This document shows positions 59,335-64,000 of a stretch of 64,000 bases of DNA, one piece after another; position 1 is the stretch's first letter, and the number at the start of each line of letters is the position of its first letter. A program made the position numbers and the translations under genes. The notes beneath the pieces were generated by a model. It was not told the origin of the DNA and did no database searches. It was given only the letters and a program-made list of their open reading frames with translations. The stretch is from Siphonodentalium dalli (lineage: Eukaryota > Mollusca > Scaphopoda > Gadilida > Siphonodentaliidae). Where the stretch lies: positions 4,450,976-4,514,975 of the forward strand of contig CP136069.1 in NCBI GenBank assembly GCA_032622095.1, in the 5' to 3' direction.

Positions 59335-60290
59335 GCAGAAAATTGGTGATATATTATATAGGTAACAATAGTTGCATGTATACACAAACACAACCAGTAA
59401 TGACAAAAAATACACTCAAATGTTAACACAAACACAACCTGTTATGACAAAAAACACACTCAAATGTTAACACAAACACAACCTGTTATGACAGAAAATA
59501 AAGTCACCTGTTAACACAAACATGACCTGTTATGACAGAAAACACAGTTGCCTGTTAACACAAAGAAAACCTGTTATGACAGAAAATACAGTTGCCTGTT
59601 ATCACAAACACACCGTTATGACAGAAAACACAGTTGCCTGTTAACACAAACACACTGTTATGACAGAAAACACAGTTGCCTGTTAACACAAACACACTGT
59701 TATGGCAGAAAACACAGTTGCCTGTTAACACAAACACACTGTTATGGCAGAAAACACAGTTGCCTGTTAACACAACATGTTATAACAGAAAACACAGTTG
59801 CCTGTTAACACAAACACACTGTTATGACAGAAAACACAGTTGCCTGTTGACACAAACACACTGTTATGGCAGAAAACACTGTTGCCTGTTAACACAACCT
59901 GTTATAACAGAAAACACAGTTGCCTGTTAACACAAACACACTGTTATGGCAGAAAACACAGTTGCCTGTTAACACAAACACACTGTTATGGCAGAAAACA
60001 CAGTTGCCTGTTAACACAAACACACTGTTATGGCAGAAAACACAGTTGCCTGTTAACACAAACACACTGTTATGGCAGAAAACACAGTTGCCTGTTAACA
60101 CAAACACACTGTTATGGCAGAAAACACAGTTGCCTGTTAACACAACCTGTTATAACAGAAAACACAGTTGCCTGTTAACACAAACACAACCTGTTATGAC
60201 AGAAAGCACAGGCATATGCTAACACAAACACAACCTGTTATGACAGAAGATAGGTAATATATAATTTAGGTAACAATGGTCACCTGTATA
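59335..60290 (-). repeat. 42-45-bp array made from the vWA exon's 3' splice site, about 20 copies
   Basis: On the minus strand units read TGTCATAACAGGTTGTGT, then TTGTGTTAACAGGCAACTG, matching the acceptor and start of exon A (GCAGGTTGTGTTTGTGTTAA). In frame the units encode VFVLTGNCVFCHNS, an echo of VVFVLTGDC. The intron that follows the acceptor copy nearest the exon (ATATATTATATAGGTAAC at about 59350) recurs at the far end (60255-60275), marking both limits of the amplification. Confidence 0.92.
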
Positions 60291-60602
60291 TATAGAAAAC
60301 ATGACCAGCTGTTAAATGACTTACACCATTTATTGGGCTCAGTTTATTTCATAATTCCATGTGTTATTAGTTAATTAGCGATATTAACACCTTCCGTTGT
60401 TATGATTGATAAAATTTTCAAAGTGTCTTTGCGATTGTGCTGTCACTTAAAAGTTCTAAGTCAAATTCATGAGCATGTAAATAGAACTATTTGAAAATAC
60501 ACCTGCACTAAAAGTCTTGTTGACACAGAAGCAACTACGAAAGAAATATCTCGATTGTCTGACCCGCCATATCAAATCCAGTCGTAAGTCGGGATTTTTT
60601 TA

Positions 60603-60840
60603 CCCTGTGCCAATGCATTCTCTTATATATGCGAGTCAACCATAGGTCGCCTCGCATTTATATAAGAGAATGCATTGGCCTAACAATTTTTTATCATTTT
60701 TTTTAAATAAATGTTTCTTACAATTTTTAGGACATAAAATAAAAAACATCCATTACCCTGCAGGGAGCCCCACACATATATAGAAGCATATAGAAGAGTG
60801 TCGTCTGCTCATGTTTGTCTGGGGCTCTGTATGGGTGAAA
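60603..60840 (+). mobile_element. Hairpin plus CCCTGCAGGG element
   Basis: Same structure as 4335-4570; the hairpin is 60603-60680 with two extra bases in one arm. Confidence 0.8.
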
Positions 60841-60849
60841 TTATAAAAA

Positions 60850-61785
60850 CAATCATAATCGGACAACCTATTAAAGGTACTCTATCCGATCAGAGGGTCC
60901 CCATACCATCAAGATACAACAACAAAAACATTTCTTCAAAATACGCTTTAGTTATCAGAATCAATTAATTGCAACAAAATAATGCTAACCACTGTCAACT
61001 ATGGTATCAAATTTCCCAAAATGTGTTATTTATCAACATTTTGTTCAACAAAATATGGCCGTATTATCACTTGTTTTTAGAGTTATCCATCTTCATCCGC
61101 AATTTTGTCCGAGACCGTCTGTTTCACGATGTGTTTCTGGGCCACAAATAATTGCACACATCAAGAAATAACAAACTTCGCAAATCAATATCTGATCACT
61201 CTGAGCTTTGATGTGTGGGTTCCTCGACTCAAATAAAATATTTTTTACCCCCGAAGCCAAAGAAATAGTAATTTAGGAGTGTTAATTCGTATTTATATGC
61301 ATCTTTAAAATTAAATTAACACTGTGTCGGAAACATTAAGAATAATTTAATCGCTTACCTAAAGATTCAATAATTTGTATTTTGTTCAATGAAAACGTTC
61401 GAACAAGGTGGAAAATTTGATGTTCACATGAATGGCATTGGTAAAGAACCAGACACTAAACGCTGGTCTAAAATCTGCATTCAAACGCCAGATAATATAT
61501 TTACAATCTGATTCCGAGTGATATATAAATCCATATTTTGTGCTACACATAGTATCGAATTAAAACATCTTTGTTTTGTTTTTATAATATTCCATCCTCG
61601 ATAATGTTCCTGGCATGTTAAAAATGTCCACAGATTGTACCTGGTCAATGATGGGATCTTACAGCTTTAAATATTTCCTAAGCAAATATTCGTCTTTCAC
61701 AAAAGATTATCTAATTATTATGTGGTAAATGAAATTCCAATAACATCTGTTGGGAAACAGTAACTATAGTCTTGAACCACATAAA
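60850..61785. other. Upstream intron with one dispersed repeat
   Basis: 61078-61275 matches 38060-38265 in the same orientation. No exon of the vWA domain was found here. Confidence 0.55.
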
Positions 61786-62382
61786 AGTAATGTCCTAAAT
61801 AATCGACTCCTTAACCCTTTACCCAACAGAAGGGCCCTGTGCCAATGCATTCTCTTATATATGCGAGTCGACCATAGGTCGCCTCGCATATATAAGAGAA
61901 TGCATTGGCTTAACACATTAAAAATTATAAAATTGTTAAAGAATGTAAGAAAAAATGGTAAAAAGTGTTAAAAAAAGATTTTTTTTAGGCCAATGCATTC
62001 TCTTATATATGCGAGGCGACCTATGGTCGACTCGCATATATAAGAGAATGCATTGGCACAGGGCATAACTGTAACTATCACAATGTGGTCAAGGAGCCGG
62101 TTCCAATGATATCCATATTTGTATGGTTCTATTGAGACAGACCGAAGATATTTTAGGCTGTTGAAGCTTTATTTGGCCGGTTTTGGCCGGTTTATTGGGT
62201 AAAGGGTTAACCACAGCAGAATTATGGATAATTTTCAGGATTTAGTCGGAAATATGGCTTGTTGCCATTCATCATGAGAGCTTTCCGATGAATGGCAACA
62301 AGCCATATTTCCAACTAAATCCTGATAAGTTACCCATAATTCTGCTGTGGTTAAGGAGTCGATTATTTAGGGCATTACTGTA
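61786..62382. mobile_element. Mariner-like MITE with a TTAA-type MITE nested inside
   Basis: The outer element starts AATGTCCTAAATAATCGACT and ends GGGCATTACTGTA. After GACTCC it is interrupted by a 400-bp TTAA-flanked element (61811-62210) in inverted orientation, then continues CCACAGCAGAATTATGG. The intact family reads CTCCTTAACCACAG at this point, so the single TTAA became two, as expected for insertion at TTAA with 4-bp duplication. Confidence 0.92.
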
Positions 62383-62469
62383 ACTATGTTTTATATGCAG
62401 ATGCATGCATTTTCGTTTTGAAAAGAATCTTAGGCACGTACATGATTCATTGAACCTGAATTCTTTATC

Positions 62470-63030
62470 ATCCAGGGGGGGGGGGGGGGGGTGGGGGGGT
62501 CGGAAAAAAATTTCAGGCACGTATGGCATTTTTTCCCTTTCGATCATTTTTTGTACCCACCCACCCCCACCGCCAAATTTTTTCCCGTTTTCGGCAGTTT
62601 TTTTCCAACCATTTTTTGACACCCACCCCCCCCTTTTAGCACTAAAACAGAGATTTGCGGGGGGGAATTCACTGTAAACAGCTGTATATGAATTTCTGTG
62701 CATTCTATTTATCATGGATGTTAACATGGACATGTAAATAGGAATGAGTCATTTTGAGGTCATTCGGCCAAAAAAACATGGCTGCCAGCGGCCATCTTGG
62801 ATTTCAATATTTGCAACAAAATACAACACGATAACTGCCTGCAGTCAGTTTACCAGTTAGAATTACATTATTTCTCTCATTCAAAGTGGTTTTAAAGCCC
62901 AACTCATTGCCAAAACACTAAAAAACAAGCAGGAATTTTTTTTTTTAGTTGCGGAAAAAATTGGTTGTTGGTGGCTTTGACCATCCACCCACCCCGGCAA
63001 AAAAAAATTTCACCCCCCCCCCCCCTGTAT
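62470..63030. mobile_element. Possible element with G-run inverted ends
   Basis: The left edge TTATCATCCAGGGGGGGGGG and the right edge CCCCCCCTGTATCATCTAGG are inverted matches including long G/C homopolymers. Inside are more C-rich and T-rich runs. It may be a non-autonomous element or a chance pair of low-complexity tracts. Confidence 0.4.
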
Positions 63031-63149
63031 CATCTAGGAGAATTCTTCGACTGACAACTTTGGTCAGAATGTTAGAGCAAACAACTGTGATTTGGACAAA
63101 ATTAGGTATCAGCTTGAATGAAAAATAATAAATATGCTCGTAATATATT

Positions 63150-63655
63150 AATCAGTCTCTTTGAAAAGCCGACGATAATCCTAACGGATGAACGTCTCTA
63201 GATGTGTCCATTATATTTCATTTCTACAACGATGCGGCATTCCCAACATGATGTAATAAATCATTTCCAAATATGGAGTGCATCCTGGCATAGTAAATGT
63301 TTGTGAGAATCGTAGTATTTAGAAATATTTATAAATACAACAAGATGCGAAAGAATAATCAGTCACGAATATCATTGACTGATAATAACTCGAAGATGAA
63401 TGTCTCCTATAATGCGATGAGTAAAATGAGTTATTTCACCTGTATTCAGTTTTCCAACAATAGTTTAGTTTGACAATGCATGGGAAACATGTCAACACGT
63501 CATTGACCTCTGATCTGTGAAGTGATCTGTTATGCCATAGACCAATAAAATCACGCGCTTGCTTCGCCACTCTCCTATGAAATGGAGGGAATCCCATCAA
63601 TTCAGTAACTGATTATGAATCAGATATCCAGAGATGTAAATATTGTAAAATTTTC
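63150..63655. repeat. Second copy of the 490-bp intron segment
   Basis: Same-orientation match to 55115-55610. It lies 3.8 kb upstream of the vWA exon. Sequence from 63660 to the window end shows nothing recognisable. Confidence 0.85.
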
Positions 63656-64000
63656 GTCGGCATTTTAAAGAGACTGTATATTAATACCCTAATTTATTAG
63701 CTTTTTCCTCATTTCTGGTTGCGTGTGTGATACTCATCAACTTGAAACCACGTGATTCCCCACCAGGGTCTGCGCTGGACTGAAATTTACTTTTGCCAAA
63801 TTATTTGCCATATGAATATATTTTTTGCCAAATTCTATCATAATTTGCCAAATGTTATTCCTGATAGTATCATTTTCTTCAACATTGTTTGAGTTTTATG
63901 TTTCGACACTCGCGGTTTGAACAAAGTTTGATATTGATAGAAAAGCAGTTAGTTAATAATTATACTCGCATCTCTATTGTGGTTTATCTTACACAAAAAA

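Noticed and set aside
62272-62733. 153-codon frame on the minus strand
   Set aside because: It runs through a palindromic MITE and a G/C homopolymer region; its C-terminal part is the mariner-like arm seen in many other shadow frames.
60300-64000. Upstream exons of the vWA domain
   Set aside because: I looked on the minus strand for the metal-site half of the domain and found no matching peptide; those exons are probably beyond the window.

Overview
The window is animal nuclear DNA: multi-exon coding with GT-AG introns, metazoan extracellular Ig domains, and a dense load of small palindromic DNA transposons. One gene is recognisable. It is a hemicentin-like extracellular matrix gene on the minus strand, of which 16 consecutive exons (59327 down to 2850) can be placed. 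All intron phases agree, giving 2,950 coding bases (about 983 codons) without a stop. From the N-terminal side the exons encode the end of the von Willebrand A domain, the hemicentin linker region, and eight I-set Ig domains. The 5' end (start codon, signal peptide, first half of vWA) lies beyond 64000 and the 3' end lies below position 1. The organism cannot be named from this sequence. Gene structure, intron size and repeat style suggest a marine invertebrate, perhaps a mollusc (weak inference).

Layout, left to right. 1-2530 is a 1.3 kb direct duplication carrying a TGTATGGAAC-type minisatellite. 2850-18414 holds exons for Ig8 back to Ig3, with introns full of mariner-like palindromic elements, long inverted repeats and minisatellites, including a 2 kb, 47-bp array at 14.85-16.87 kb. 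21.1-37.95 kb is one 16.8 kb tandem array. 37933-42810 holds the Ig2 exons and half of Ig1, with a second array at 38.8-40.2 kb. 47367-59327 holds Ig1, the linker and the vWA exon, with several elements between. 59.3-60.25 kb is a third array, and 60.25-64 kb is repeat-rich intron without a recognisable exon.

The most unusual signal is that several large minisatellites are made from the gene's own exon-intron junctions. The 16.8 kb array is an amplified 5' splice site of the Ig2 exon. The 38.8-40.2 kb array is the amplified 3' splice site and first codons of the same domain's other exon. The 59.3-60.25 kb array is the amplified 3' splice site of the vWA exon, and the 7.7-8.1 kb array that of the Ig6 exon. 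Smaller junction duplications occur at the vWA donor and the Ig3 donor. Where reading frames can be followed, only the exon-proximal splice site is productive; the extra copies lead into stops or frameshifts.

A second notable item is an inverted copy of the exon for the second half of Ig4, lying between mariner-like element arms inside another intron of the same gene. The mobile elements include TTAA-flanked (piggyBac-like) MITEs, one of which sits inside a mariner-like MITE with a readable TTAA target site; TA-flanked mariner-like palindromes; a hAT-like element with an 8-bp target duplication; and a recurrent 75-bp hairpin found about 15 times.
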